This document shows, in pieces, positions 47,005 to 55,618 of a stretch of 64,000 nucleotides of DNA (position 1 is the first letter of the stretch; each line of letters opens with the position of its first letter). The stretch is from Pseudocolwellia sp. AS88 (GTDB taxonomy: Bacteria > Pseudomonadota > Gammaproteobacteria > Enterobacterales > Alteromonadaceae), in contig NZ_JAUPEC010000026.1 of NCBI RefSeq assembly GCF_030551755.1, forward strand, positions 1-64,000, written 5' to 3'. A program made the position numbers and the translations under genes. A model generated the notes under the pieces. That model had not been told where the DNA came from. It did no database searches and saw only the letters and a program-made list of their open reading frames with translations.

Positions 47005-48654
47005 GTGCAAAAACTTAAATTAAACTTCAATAATACATTCCGAAAAGAACTTAGCGCAGATCCGATTGTAGAAAGCTATCCACGACAAGTTCAGCACGCA
47101 GCCTATTCAGAAGCTATGCCAATTAAAGTACAACAACCTAAAACCATAATTGTGGCTAGTGAAGTTGCACAGATGTTTAATTTTACTGAAGAATTTATTA
47201 GCTCAGACGATTTTGCACAAATATTTACGGGTAATAAATTAATTGAAGGCATGCAACCATATGCTATGTGTTATGGCGGTTTCCAGTTTGGTAATTGGGC
47301 AGGACAATTAGGTGATGGTCGAGCGATTAATTTGGGAGAAGTTATAACTGATAAACACGGTTCTCAAACTCTTCAATTAAAAGGTGCAGGTCCAACACCT
47401 TATTCAAGAACAGCAGATGGTTGTGCAGTTTTGCGTTCTTCGGTAAGAGAGTTTTTGTGCTCTGAAGCTATGTATCATTTAGGTGTACCAACAACACGAG
47501 CATTAAGTTTATGCTTAACTGGCGAACATATTATTAGAGATATTATGTATAACGGAAATGCAGCTCCAGAATTAGGCGCTGTTGTTTGTCGTGTATCCTC
47601 ATCATTCATGAGATTTGGCTCTATTCAATTACCCGCAATGCGCAGAGATCTAAAGCTATTAACTCAAATGGTGAATTACAGCATTACTCACGACTTCCCT
47701 CACCTACTACCACAAAATGGCAAAGGAAGTGATACTGAAAGTAAAGCGGCATTGATCAGCAAAGAAACTTACTTAGCTTGGTTTAACGAAATTTGTGAGA
47801 CAACAAGCGACCTTATTATTCATTGGATGCGAGTAGGCTTTGTTCATGGTGTTATGAACACAGACAACATGTCGATTATTGGTGAAACAATCGACTTTGG
47901 ACCTTACGGTTGGATTGATAATTTTGATTTAGGATGGACACCGAATACTACCGACAGTCAAAATAAACGTTATCGTTTTGGCGGGCAATCAGTTATCAGC
48001 TTATGGAATTTGTGCCAATTAGCTAACTCACTGGTACCATTAATTGGCAGTGTTGAAGAGTTACAAGCTAAAGTTGAAAGTTATACCAAAATGTATGAAC
48101 AAAAGTGGCATAAAATGATGATGAGCAAGCTTGGCTTAACTGCTAACTTAGCTGATGAGAAAGAAGAAACTTTACTCGCTAAAAACCTTGAAGTGCTGCT
48201 TGAAGAAGCTGAAACAGACATGACTATTTTCTTCCGCTTGTTAGCTACCTTTGACTTTAGTGAAAACGAAATGAATTCGACTCAAATATCAAAAATATTA
48301 ATTCAACATTTTAAACCTTGTTATTACAACCTTGAACAACTAGATGATGCTTATATAGAAAAGCTAACTCTATGGATGAGTAAATATCATGAAAGATTTA
48401 CCCTTGAAACATATAACGACTCAGATCGTGCCTTAAAAATGAATAAGGTAAATCCTAAATACGTATTAAGAAATTATTTATCTCAACAAGCTATAGATAA
48501 AGCTGAAAATGGCGACTTTAGCGAAATACATCGTTTACATGAATTACTTAAAAACCCTTACGATGAACAAAAAAAATATGATAAATATGCGGCTAAACGC
48601 CCGGATTGGGCTAAAAACAAAGTTGGTTGCTCAATGTTGTCGTGCAGTTCATAA
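47005..48654 (+). CDS. selO: SelO/YdiU protein adenylyltransferase (549 aa)
   Basis: Pseudokinase fold that transfers AMP to protein Ser/Thr/Tyr. Seen: MQPYAMCYGGFQFGNWAGQLGDGRA (about 90-115), the Lys strand LQLKGAGPTPYSRTADG, GVMNTDNMSIIGETIDFGPYGW (metal-binding DFG-like), and the redox C-terminal Cys pair CSMLSCSS. The GTG start follows GTGAGA. Monocistronic, with a terminator at 48733-48764. Confidence 0.94.
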   Translation: MQKLKLNFNNTFRKELSADPIVESYPRQVQHAAYSEAMPIKVQQPKTIIVASEVAQMFNFTEEFISSDDFAQIFTGNKLIEGMQPYAMCYGGFQFGNWAGQLGDGRAINLGEVITDKHGSQTLQLKGAGPTPYSRTADGCAVLRSSVREFLCSEAMYHLGVPTTRALSLCLTGEHIIRDIMYNGNAAPELGAVVCRVSSSFMRFGSIQLPAMRRDLKLLTQMVNYSITHDFPHLLPQNGKGSDTESKAALISKETYLAWFNEICETTSDLIIHWMRVGFVHGVMNTDNMSIIGETIDFGPYGWIDNFDLGWTPNTTDSQNKRYRFGGQSVISLWNLCQLANSLVPLIGSVEELQAKVESYTKMYEQKWHKMMMSKLGLTANLADEKEETLLAKNLEVLLEEAETDMTIFFRLLATFDFSENEMNSTQISKILIQHFKPCYYNLEQLDDAYIEKLTLWMSKYHERFTLETYNDSDRALKMNKVNPKYVLRNYLSQQAIDKAENGDFSEIHRLHELLKNPYDEQKKYDKYAAKRPDWAKNKVGCSMLSCSS

Positions 48655-48732
48655 AAATTTAGTAAATATTACTCATAAAAGTCATACAGGCTTTCTGGTT
48701 AATAACTTAACAGCTTAATAACTGAGAAAAAT

Positions 48733-48764
48733 GATTCATTAATTAAGATGAATCGATTTTTTTT
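48733..48764 (+). terminator. intrinsic terminator after selO
   Basis: GATTCAT/ATGAATC stem (48733-48739, 48748-48754), eight-base loop, followed by a run of eight T residues. Confidence 0.85.
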
Positions 48765-48768
48765 ATAA

Positions 48769-50004
48769 TTAAAACTTAGCGAGCTCAATGCTCTGCTCTA
48801 ATGGAATATCAGCGTACTTCTGTTCACGTAAACTATGAATAAACTTTAAAGTTTTAAATGCATCGAACCAAACATGTAACTGCTTATTAAATTGGGTTTG
48901 ATTATTATTTTTTTGTTTACTAACAAAACCATCAAGCTTAGCTTCTAATAAAGCTTGCTGAGTTTCTGTAGATAGCTCACTCAACCACGATTCAAAAATT
49001 AACCTGTGTTCCCACAAAGAATTAAAATGTACTAAACAAGTTTTTAATTCTGCAAAAATTTGAGGATGATAATAACAATAAGCTTGGTTATTAATTTTTA
49101 ACTGCAAAATATTAGCCACTGAAGGTCCCGTACCAAATGGAACACGATCTGATGTTCTAGCATCAATTTTAACAAGGGTATCTTTTAAAAACTCAACCTT
49201 GCCTAATTTAGCCAATTTATTTAATAAATAAAAATCTTCACCTGCACTACGTTTAGGGAATCCACGTACCATTGCATAATCTTTAGCTTTAAAAGCAATA
49301 ACACTACCTATAGTAAAGAAATTATATTGTGAACCAGCAAATGTTAACCCCTTAACATAATACCTAAGTGCGGTTTCGTACAAACTGTTAGCAGTATGAA
49401 TATCTAGATCATCACTCACATGAGTAAAGTTATAACTCACGGCAGAAATATTTTTAGTTTGGTTTAAAGATTGAGTAGCAAGAAAATAATCATTGGGTAA
49501 ATGAGAATCGGCATCTGTCGAATGGATCCATTCAGATTTGATGATATTTTCACTTTTTAACAATAGTGCAAGATCAGATCCTATTTTACGTGCAAGACCA
49601 ACACCATGATCAACGGCTAACGGTTGAGTAAAAGCATCAATAATTAAAAAAGAACTCGATTTATTTGTAGAAATTAACTCTAAGCTTTCATGTTTAAATT
49701 CAGAGTTGCCTGAATTTTTAATAAAATCAGCTAAAGATTGTTGCAAGTTATTATCTTCATCACTATCAGGCTGATTAATTACAATAATAAATAAAACGTT
49801 TTGCTCTATTAAAGGTGATGATAAAAGACGTTCAATAAAGTCAGGTGATTCTTTATAAGCAGGAATAACAACAACATGTTCAAAAGTTAAAGGTTTAGTT
49901 ATTGAATCGGTTAAGAGCAGAGTTAAATAATTAACGAGCCGAGTTCCACATTCAACAATGTGCTGCTCAGCATATTGCTCTAAATATTTAGATATATTTT
50001 TCAT
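48769..50004 (-). CDS. GT2-family glycosyltransferase-like protein (411 aa)
   Basis: GT-A fold: HVVVIPAYKES (about 43-53), Asp-rich donor site WIHSTDADSHLPNDY (about 159-173), and later RSAGEDFYLLNKLAKLG (about 248-264) holding the acid ED. No membrane segment, so it is cytosolic. The acceptor is unknown. Monocistronic, downstream of the tRNA cluster on the same strand. Confidence 0.85.
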   Translation of the reverse strand: MKNISKYLEQYAEQHIVECGTRLVNYLTLLLTDSITKPLTFEHVVVIPAYKESPDFIERLLSSPLIEQNVLFIIVINQPDSDEDNNLQQSLADFIKNSGNSEFKHESLELISTNKSSSFLIIDAFTQPLAVDHGVGLARKIGSDLALLLKSENIIKSEWIHSTDADSHLPNDYFLATQSLNQTKNISAVSYNFTHVSDDLDIHTANSLYETALRYYVKGLTFAGSQYNFFTIGSVIAFKAKDYAMVRGFPKRSAGEDFYLLNKLAKLGKVEFLKDTLVKIDARTSDRVPFGTGPSVANILQLKINNQAYCYYHPQIFAELKTCLVHFNSLWEHRLIFESWLSELSTETQQALLEAKLDGFVSKQKNNNQTQFNKQLHVWFDAFKTLKFIHSLREQKYADIPLEQSIELAKF

Positions 50005-50200
50005 TCAATTAGATCATTCTATTATTGTTATTACAAAGCATATTGATGTTCAACAAAGATTATAACGTGCTTGATGTCTTTTATAGAGTTTAATAAGAAG
50101 CTAAATAGAAATAAATGATAGAAGTATAAGTTAAATCGAAGTGAGAATTAAATTGAAGTTTTATTCTGATTAGATGAAAAAGAGATTTAAAAATAAAAAA

Positions 50201-50285
50201 TGGTACCCGGAGCCGGACTTGAACCGGCACGCTTTTCGGCGAGGGATTTTAAATCCCTTGTGTCTACCAATTCCACCACCCGGGC
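50201..50285 (-). tRNA. tRNA-Leu (anticodon TAA), copy 3
   Basis: Full cloverleaf with 3' CCA encoded, anticodon loop TTTAAAA and a long variable arm (GCCGAAAAGCG region). Identical to the copies at 50406 and 50830. It is the last tRNA gene of the cluster. Confidence 0.97.
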
Positions 50286-50405
50286 ATCGAGAGATTATTT
50301 TTTATAGTAGAGATTGGTTCCCTACTTAATTATTTCGAAAATAAAGATAAATTCAAAATAATAAAATTGTAATTTGGAATGAAGATAATATTTAGTAAAA
50401 CTTAA

Positions 50406-50490
50406 TGGTACCCGGAGCCGGACTTGAACCGGCACGCTTTTCGGCGAGGGATTTTAAATCCCTTGTGTCTACCAATTCCACCACCCGGGC
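50406..50490 (-). tRNA. tRNA-Leu (anticodon TAA), copy 2
   Basis: Same 85-base sequence as 50201-50285, with a similar downstream spacer, which indicates tandem duplication. Confidence 0.97.
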
Positions 50491-50560
50491 ATCGAGATAA
50501 GTATTTTTTATAGTAGATATTGGTTACCTACTTAAACATCAAAATTATTCTTTGAAAAAT

Positions 50561-50636
50561 TGGAGCGGCTAACGAGACTCGAACTCGTGACATTCACGTT
50601 GGCAACGTGATGCTCTACCAACTGAGCTACAGCCGC
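50561..50636 (-). tRNA. tRNA-Gly (anticodon GCC), copy 3
   Basis: 76 bases including CCA; anticodon loop TTGCCAA between CACG/CGTG-type stem arms. Confidence 0.97.
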
Positions 50637-50674
50637 TTCATTTCGTAAGTAAACTTACTATTTTAATAAAAGAT

Positions 50675-50750
50675 TGGAGCGGCTAACGAGACTCGAACTC
50701 GTGACATTCACGTTGGCAACGTGATGCTCTACCAACTGAGCTACAGCCGC
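50675..50750 (-). tRNA. tRNA-Gly (anticodon GCC), copy 2
   Basis: Identical to 50561-50636; separated from it by 38 bases. Confidence 0.97.
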
Positions 50751-50829
50751 GCATCTATCTTTTACTTTATACCACCTACATACGCTAATATGTAGTCACT
50801 TTTCTAAAACCCAACCTGCAATAATGAAA

Positions 50830-50914
50830 TGGTACCCGGAGCCGGACTTGAACCGGCACGCTTTTCGGCGAGGGATTTTAAATCCCTTGTGTCTACCAAT
50901 TCCACCACCCGGGC
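50830..50914 (-). tRNA. tRNA-Leu (anticodon TAA), copy 1
   Basis: Same as the other two Leu copies. Only four bases separate it from tRNA-Cys, as in the ancestral Gly-Cys-Leu order. Confidence 0.97.
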
Positions 50915-50918
50915 ATTA

Positions 50919-50992
50919 TGGAGGCGGGTCCCGGAGTCGAACCGAGGTCCACGGATTTGCAATCCGCTGCATAGCCATTCTGCCAACCCGCC
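50919..50992 (-). tRNA. tRNA-Cys (anticodon GCA)
   Basis: 74 bases with CCA; anticodon loop TTGCAAA. Single copy. Confidence 0.97.
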
Positions 50993-51047
50993 AAATCATT
51001 CACTACGAGTTGAGTAGTATTCCCTAGAATCCTCAATAAAGAGAAAT

Positions 51048-51123
51048 TGGAGCGGCTAACGAGACTCGAACTCGTGACATTCACGTTGGCAACGTGATGC
51101 TCTACCAACTGAGCTACAGCCGC
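51048..51123 (-). tRNA. tRNA-Gly (anticodon GCC), copy 1
   Basis: First gene of the cluster behind pgsA. pgsA-glyW-cysT-leuZ is the same order in Escherichia coli. Confidence 0.97.
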
Positions 51124-51268
51124 TTCATCTGCTGACTCCCTGTCAACTGGAAACGCATTTTACATTGATATTATTGTGAGTCAACACTTTAATTTCAATT
51201 TTATTTCAAGTGCTTAAAAAGCAGCTTATATGGTGTTTTTTTAGCTAATTACCTGCAATACTTGGTTA

Positions 51269-51850
51269 TTATTTAGCTTTTAGCTCTGGCCAAGCAGCTT
51301 TAAAATAAGTCCACATTGAGGTAAAAGTTAAAATTGTCGCAATAAAATAGAAAGAATAAGTAAGAAACATAAAAAATTCTTGCGGAATATTAAAGAAAAT
51401 AAATGGTATATCATAAGTCGGTTGCCAAATAAGTCCCATAATGCCTAACATTTGAGCAGCAGTTTTATATTTGCCCGAATTAGAAACTGCAACTTCTTCT
51501 CTTTTTCCTCTTGAAGACATAAATTCACGCAAGGCACTTATAAATATTTCACGAGAAATCATTAATGCGGCAGGTATAGTGATATACCACACGCCATAAT
51601 TTTCAATTAACATGGCTAATGCACAAACCACCATGAGTTTATCTGCCACTGGATCAATAAATGCTCCAAAAGCCGATGATTGATTTAACTTACGTGCTAA
51701 ATATCCATCTACTGCATCACTTACAGCAGCAAACCAAAAAACAACAAAAGCACCAAAGTGATTCCATGATATTGGAAGATAAAAAACTAAAACAAAGACA
51801 GGAATTAAAACAATTCTAAAAAGGGTAACTTGATTCGGGATAGTCCACAT
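51269..51850 (-). CDS. pgsA: CDP-diacylglycerol-glycerol-3-phosphate 3-phosphatidyltransferase
   Basis: A membrane enzyme of phosphatidylglycerol synthesis. The CDP-alcohol phosphotransferase motif D-G-x2-A-R-x8-G-x3-D-x3-D is complete in DAVDGYLARKLNQSSAFGAF then IDPVADKL (about 44-70). Four to five hydrophobic helices are visible. The length (193) suits the family. It follows uvrC and precedes the tRNA cluster, the conserved gammaproteobacterial order. Confidence 0.96.
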   Translation of the reverse strand: MWTIPNQVTLFRIVLIPVFVLVFYLPISWNHFGAFVVFWFAAVSDAVDGYLARKLNQSSAFGAFIDPVADKLMVVCALAMLIENYGVWYITIPAALMISREIFISALREFMSSRGKREEVAVSNSGKYKTAAQMLGIMGLIWQPTYDIPFIFFNIPQEFFMFLTYSFYFIATILTFTSMWTYFKAAWPELKAK

Positions 51851-51904
51851 AATCTACTTAATTTTACAGCGCTTGATTAATAGTTATTTTACACAGATTA
51901 ATGA

Positions 51905-53752
51905 TTAATTGTCATGTAACGCATCATAAATATTTTGCGCTAGTACATCACTAATCCCAGGAACTTTAGTTAAAGTTTTAACATCGGCTGCAAGAACCTC
52001 TTGCATACCGCCTAAATACTTTAATAAAGCTTGGCGTTTTTTAGCGCCTATGCCTTCAATTGATTCCAGGGCTGACTTTTTACTTACCTTTTGACGTTTA
52101 GCTCTATGACCCGCTATAGCGAATCGATGAGACTCATCACGAATATGCTGAACCAAATGTAAAGCAGGAGAAGTAGCAGGTAACGAAATTAGCTGATGGC
52201 TACCAGCAAGAATTAACGTTTCTAAACCAGGTTTACGCGACTCCCCTTTTGCCACGCCCACAAGTAAGGGCGTTTTTTCTAACTTTAATTCAGCGAAATA
52301 TTCTTCTGCTTTAGCTAACTGCCCTTTACCACCATCAATAAAAACAATATCAGGCATTTTTTCTAAACTTGCATTGGTATAACGTTTATTTAGAGCGAAA
52401 GCCATAGCGGCATAATCATCACCGGGTGTAATACCATGGACGTTATATCTTCTGTAATCGCTTTTGAGCGGTCCATTTTGATCGAACACAACATTAGAAG
52501 CGACAGTCTGTTGTCCCATTGTATGGCTAATATCAAAGCACTCCATGCGGTTTATACCACCTGTTAACTCAAATACTTCGTTCAATGCAGAAAAACGCGC
52601 TTGAATAGATTCTTTTTCGCTATTTTTAGTTAATAAAGCATTCTGTGCATTGGTTTGCGCCAACTTTAAATATTGGGTACGTTCAGATCTCACGTTATGT
52701 GAAATTTTAACATCGCTCTCTGCCTGCTTGCTTAACAAATGCTTAAGCTCTTTCACAGATTCAATAGCCGTAGGAATAACAATTTCTTTTGGGATACGCG
52801 CGGCTTTAAGATCATCACCCAAATAATGTTGACTGATAAATGCTTCAATAATCTCGCTATCATCTGTATCTGCAGGAACCGTAGGAAAATAGCTTTTACT
52901 ACCTAAGATTTTTTGATCACGAATAAATAAAATATGAACACAAGCTAAACTTCTAATTCGATGCAAACCAACAACATCCAACTCAGCCGCTAACCCACTG
53001 ACGTACTGTTGCTGTTGTACTTTTCTTAATGTAGAAATTTGATCTCGGTATTTAGCCGCCTTTTCAAACTCTAATTGTTGGCTCATTGTTTCCATTTTAG
53101 TGACAAGCTCTTTGATTACATCAGAGTTCTTGCCTCTTAAAAACAATTTAGCCAACTTTACTTGATCTGAATAATCATCTTTCGATATTTTATCTACACA
53201 AGGAGCTGAACAACGTCCTAGTTGATGTTGTAAACAAGGCCTTGTGCGTGCACGATAATAACTATCTTCACATTGGCGTAAAGGAAAAAGCTTCTGCATT
53301 AATCTTAAGCTTTCCCAAACAGCACCAACCGTTGGGTAAGGGCCAAAATACTCACCTTTTACTTTTCTACCGCCGCGATGCAAACCTAACTTAGGATGCT
53401 TGTGATCGGTTATCAGCAAATAAGGGTAAGACTTATCGTCTCTTAATAGAATGTTATATTTTGGTTGGTATTTCTTAATATAGTTATTTTCAAGAATTAA
53501 CGCTTCGCCTTCAGTATGAGTAACCGTTACATCAATAACACTGATACGACTCACTAAGGCTTTGGTTTTATTGCTACCAACATCTTTACGAAAGTAACTC
53601 GACAATCTTTTTTTAAGATTTTTCGCTTTACCAACATAAATAATTGTTTGGTCTTGATCATACATCCTATAAACGCCAGCTTGTTCGCTAACATTAGACA
53701 AAAAGGACTTATGATCAAAACTAGAGATTTGAGGTGGATTTGTATCTGACAA
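51905..53752 (-). CDS. uvrC: excinuclease ABC subunit C
   Basis: Makes both incisions in nucleotide excision repair. Visible are the N-terminal GIY-YIG nuclease (AGVYRMYDQDQTIIYVGKAKNLKKRL, about 25-50), a Cys-rich stretch (CLQHQLGRCSAPC), the UVR/UvrB-binding helix (KMETMSQQLEFEKAAKYRDQI), the RNase H-like domain (MECFDISHTMG, DIVFIDGGKGQL) and two helix-hairpin-helix motifs at the end. Its start lies two bases after the uvrY stop codon. Confidence 0.97.
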   Translation of the reverse strand: MSDTNPPQISSFDHKSFLSNVSEQAGVYRMYDQDQTIIYVGKAKNLKKRLSSYFRKDVGSNKTKALVSRISVIDVTVTHTEGEALILENNYIKKYQPKYNILLRDDKSYPYLLITDHKHPKLGLHRGGRKVKGEYFGPYPTVGAVWESLRLMQKLFPLRQCEDSYYRARTRPCLQHQLGRCSAPCVDKISKDDYSDQVKLAKLFLRGKNSDVIKELVTKMETMSQQLEFEKAAKYRDQISTLRKVQQQQYVSGLAAELDVVGLHRIRSLACVHILFIRDQKILGSKSYFPTVPADTDDSEIIEAFISQHYLGDDLKAARIPKEIVIPTAIESVKELKHLLSKQAESDVKISHNVRSERTQYLKLAQTNAQNALLTKNSEKESIQARFSALNEVFELTGGINRMECFDISHTMGQQTVASNVVFDQNGPLKSDYRRYNVHGITPGDDYAAMAFALNKRYTNASLEKMPDIVFIDGGKGQLAKAEEYFAELKLEKTPLLVGVAKGESRKPGLETLILAGSHQLISLPATSPALHLVQHIRDESHRFAIAGHRAKRQKVSKKSALESIEGIGAKKRQALLKYLGGMQEVLAADVKTLTKVPGISDVLAQNIYDALHDN

Positions 53753-53754
53753 TT

Positions 53755-54399
53755 TTATAACTTTTCGGTTTGTAGCATTCCGTGTCTTATCGCTAAATGC
53801 GTAAGCTCTACATCATTACTCACATTAAGTTTTTCGAACATGCGGTATCTATAGCTGTTAATAGTTTTACTGCTCAGCATAAGTCGTTCAGATATATCTG
53901 GCACCTTTTCGCCGCGCGTTATCATTAACATGATTTGTAACTCTCTCTCAGATAATAAATTAAAAGGATTTTCATCTGGAGACTTAGATTGGTTTAACGC
54001 CATTTGCTGAGCGATATCTAATGAGATATAACGCTGGCCACTATTTACAGCACGTATTGCGATAACCATCTCATTCGGACACGTACTTTTAGTTAAATAA
54101 CCTGACGCACCAATTTGCATAACTTTTGTTGGAATAGTCGCTTCGGTGTATACCGTTAAAACGATTATTTTAATATCTGGAGCATATCGAATAAGTTTCT
54201 TGGTCGCTTCTAAGCCGCCCATACCTGGCATTTGCATATCCATCAAAATAACATCAGGCTCAGTTTTACGACAAAACTTTATGGCTTCTTCGCCTGTTGC
54301 AGCTTCGCCAATAACTTTTATGCCTTTCACTTCATCGAGAATTTTACGGATACCCGTTCTTACCAACTCATGATCATCAACCAATAAAACATTAATCAA
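53755..54399 (-). CDS. uvrY: UvrY/GacA-type response regulator
   Basis: Receiver domain (INVLLVDDHELVRTG, phospho-Asp in VILMDMQMPGMGG, Lys in YLTKST) and LuxR-type HTH (LLSERELQIMLMITRGEKVPDISERL...KTINSYRYRMFEKL). It is the partner of the BarA/GacS kinase and activates csr small RNAs in relatives. The TTG at 54399 is taken as the start: GAGGTG stands seven bases before it and it gives the family N-terminus. The TTG at 54414 is less likely. First gene of uvrY-uvrC-pgsA. Confidence 0.94.
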   Translation of the reverse strand: MINVLLVDDHELVRTGIRKILDEVKGIKVIGEAATGEEAIKFCRKTEPDVILMDMQMPGMGGLEATKKLIRYAPDIKIIVLTVYTEATIPTKVMQIGASGYLTKSTCPNEMVIAIRAVNSGQRYISLDIAQQMALNQSKSPDENPFNLLSERELQIMLMITRGEKVPDISERLMLSSKTINSYRYRMFEKLNVSNDVELTHLAIRHGMLQTEKL

Positions 54400-54558
54400 C
54401 GCAATACACCTCAACCTAAATTAGGTTATAAACGCCCTATTAATAAAAATATAAATAAGGAAAATTGAAAACACTATACATATTACTTATAAAAAAGGTT
54501 ATGTATTTTAATATTATTTAATCACACAAATGTTATCTGTGTAATTCACATGCAAAAC

Positions 54559-54816
54559 TTAAAGTTTGTTTTTTGTGAGCCAGCTATTTAATAAGCCTAT
54601 TTGGCCGTTCTTATATGCGGCATAAGTTAAACGCACCGCATTACTCATAATAGTACTGTCAGACCATTGTGTCTGCTCTGCAATGAGTTGGTAACACTCT
54701 AGTGCTTCTTGCGATAGATAACCACGCATTTCACGCATACCTTTCTCTTTTTGTCGTTCACGGTATTTCTTTTGCTTTTCCGCGTTGGTCATTGCCTTTT
54801 TTTTAGTCACTTCCAT
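54559..54816 (-). CDS. small basic protein, possible DNA-binding (85 aa, unknown)
   Basis: A Lys/Arg/Gln-rich start (NAEKQKKYRERQKEKGMREMRGYLS) then a helical end. The style recalls ribbon-helix-helix or plasmid-type repressors (REMRGYLSQEALECYQLIAEQ), but no family is certain. It is divergent from fabA. Confidence 0.6.
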   Translation of the reverse strand: MEVTKKKAMTNAEKQKKYRERQKEKGMREMRGYLSQEALECYQLIAEQTQWSDSTIMSNAVRLTYAAYKNGQIGLLNSWLTKNKL

Positions 54817-54916
54817 ATTATTTTAGCCTTAACAATTACGATAACTTCGCATTATGGTTACGCATAACTAAAAAAAACGCAATAAAAATGTATTATTTAA
54901 CTGTTCAGAGTTGTTT

Positions 54917-54934
54917 AGTGTACAACTGTTCGCT
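54917..54934 (+). promoter_or_regulatory. FabR-type operator of fabA
   Basis: AGTGTACAACTGTTCGCT differs from the known fabA/fabB operator AGCGTACA-NN-TGTTCGCT at one conserved position. It lies 54 bases upstream of the fabA start codon. FabR represses unsaturated fatty acid synthesis genes in gammaproteobacteria. Confidence 0.8.
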
Positions 54935-54987
54935 AAAGTATCGCCTTTAAATTTAATAATGTAATCAAAAGTTGGGATCCAAAAATC

Positions 54988-55503
54988 ATGGAACAAAAAA
55001 ACGCTTATAGCAAAGAAGATTTAGTCAAAGCTGGTACAGGTGAAATGTTTGGCGAAGGTAACAGCCAATTACCATCTGACAACATGTTAATGATGGATCG
55101 CATTTTAAAAATAAATGAAGATGGCGGCGAGCACGGTAAAGGTGAAATTGTTGCTGAATTAGATATCAATCCTGACTTATGGTTTTTTGATTGTCATTTT
55201 AAAGGCGACCCAGTAATGCCTGGTTGTTTAGGCTTAGATGCTATGTGGCAATTAGTTGGTTTTTACCTTGCATGGTCTGGTGGACCAGGTAGAGGCAGAG
55301 CTTTAGGTGTAGGAGAAGTTAAATTTACGGGTCAAGTATTACCTACAGCTAAAAAAGTAACTTACACAATTACCTTCAAGCGCGTTATCAAGCGTAAATT
55401 ATTTATGGGTATTGCTGACGGTACAGTTGCTGTAGACGGTAAAGTAATTTACACAGCTAAAGATTTAAAAGTAGGCTTATTCACAGATACTTCATCTTTC
55501 TAA
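54988..55503 (+). CDS. fabA: 3-hydroxydecanoyl-ACP dehydratase/isomerase
   Basis: Introduces the double bond of unsaturated fatty acids. 171 residues, as in E. coli. Catalytic His in [24 protein letters not shown] (about 62-85, His70) and Asp84 in GLDAMWQ. ATG start, an upstream operator of FabR type, and a terminator at 55523-55552. Confidence 0.97.
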   Translation: MEQKNAYSKEDLVKAGTGEMFGEGNSQLPSDNMLMMDRILKINEDGGEHGKGEIVAELDINPDLWFFDCHFKGDPVMPGCLGLDAMWQLVGFYLAWSGGPGRGRALGVGEVKFTGQVLPTAKKVTYTITFKRVIKRKLFMGIADGTVAVDGKVIYTAKDLKVGLFTDTSSF

Positions 55504-55522
55504 AAAATCTAAAAACAAATAC

Positions 55523-55552
55523 AAAAAAACACCAATTAAGGTGTTTTTTTTT
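55523..55552 (+). terminator. intrinsic terminator after fabA
   Basis: AAAACACC/GGTGTTTT stem (55526-55533, 55540-55547), loop AATTAA, T-run beyond. Confidence 0.85.
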
Positions 55553-55618
55553 GCTTTAAATTTTACTAAAAAAGTTACTTCAGTATATAAAGCTAAAGTA
55601 ACTCTCTAGAAAAAACGC

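Noticed and set aside
50804-51108. Several 60-70 codon frames across the tRNA cluster
   Set aside because: They run through tRNA-Leu, tRNA-Cys and tRNA-Gly genes; the translations are the usual artefacts of reading tRNA sequence.
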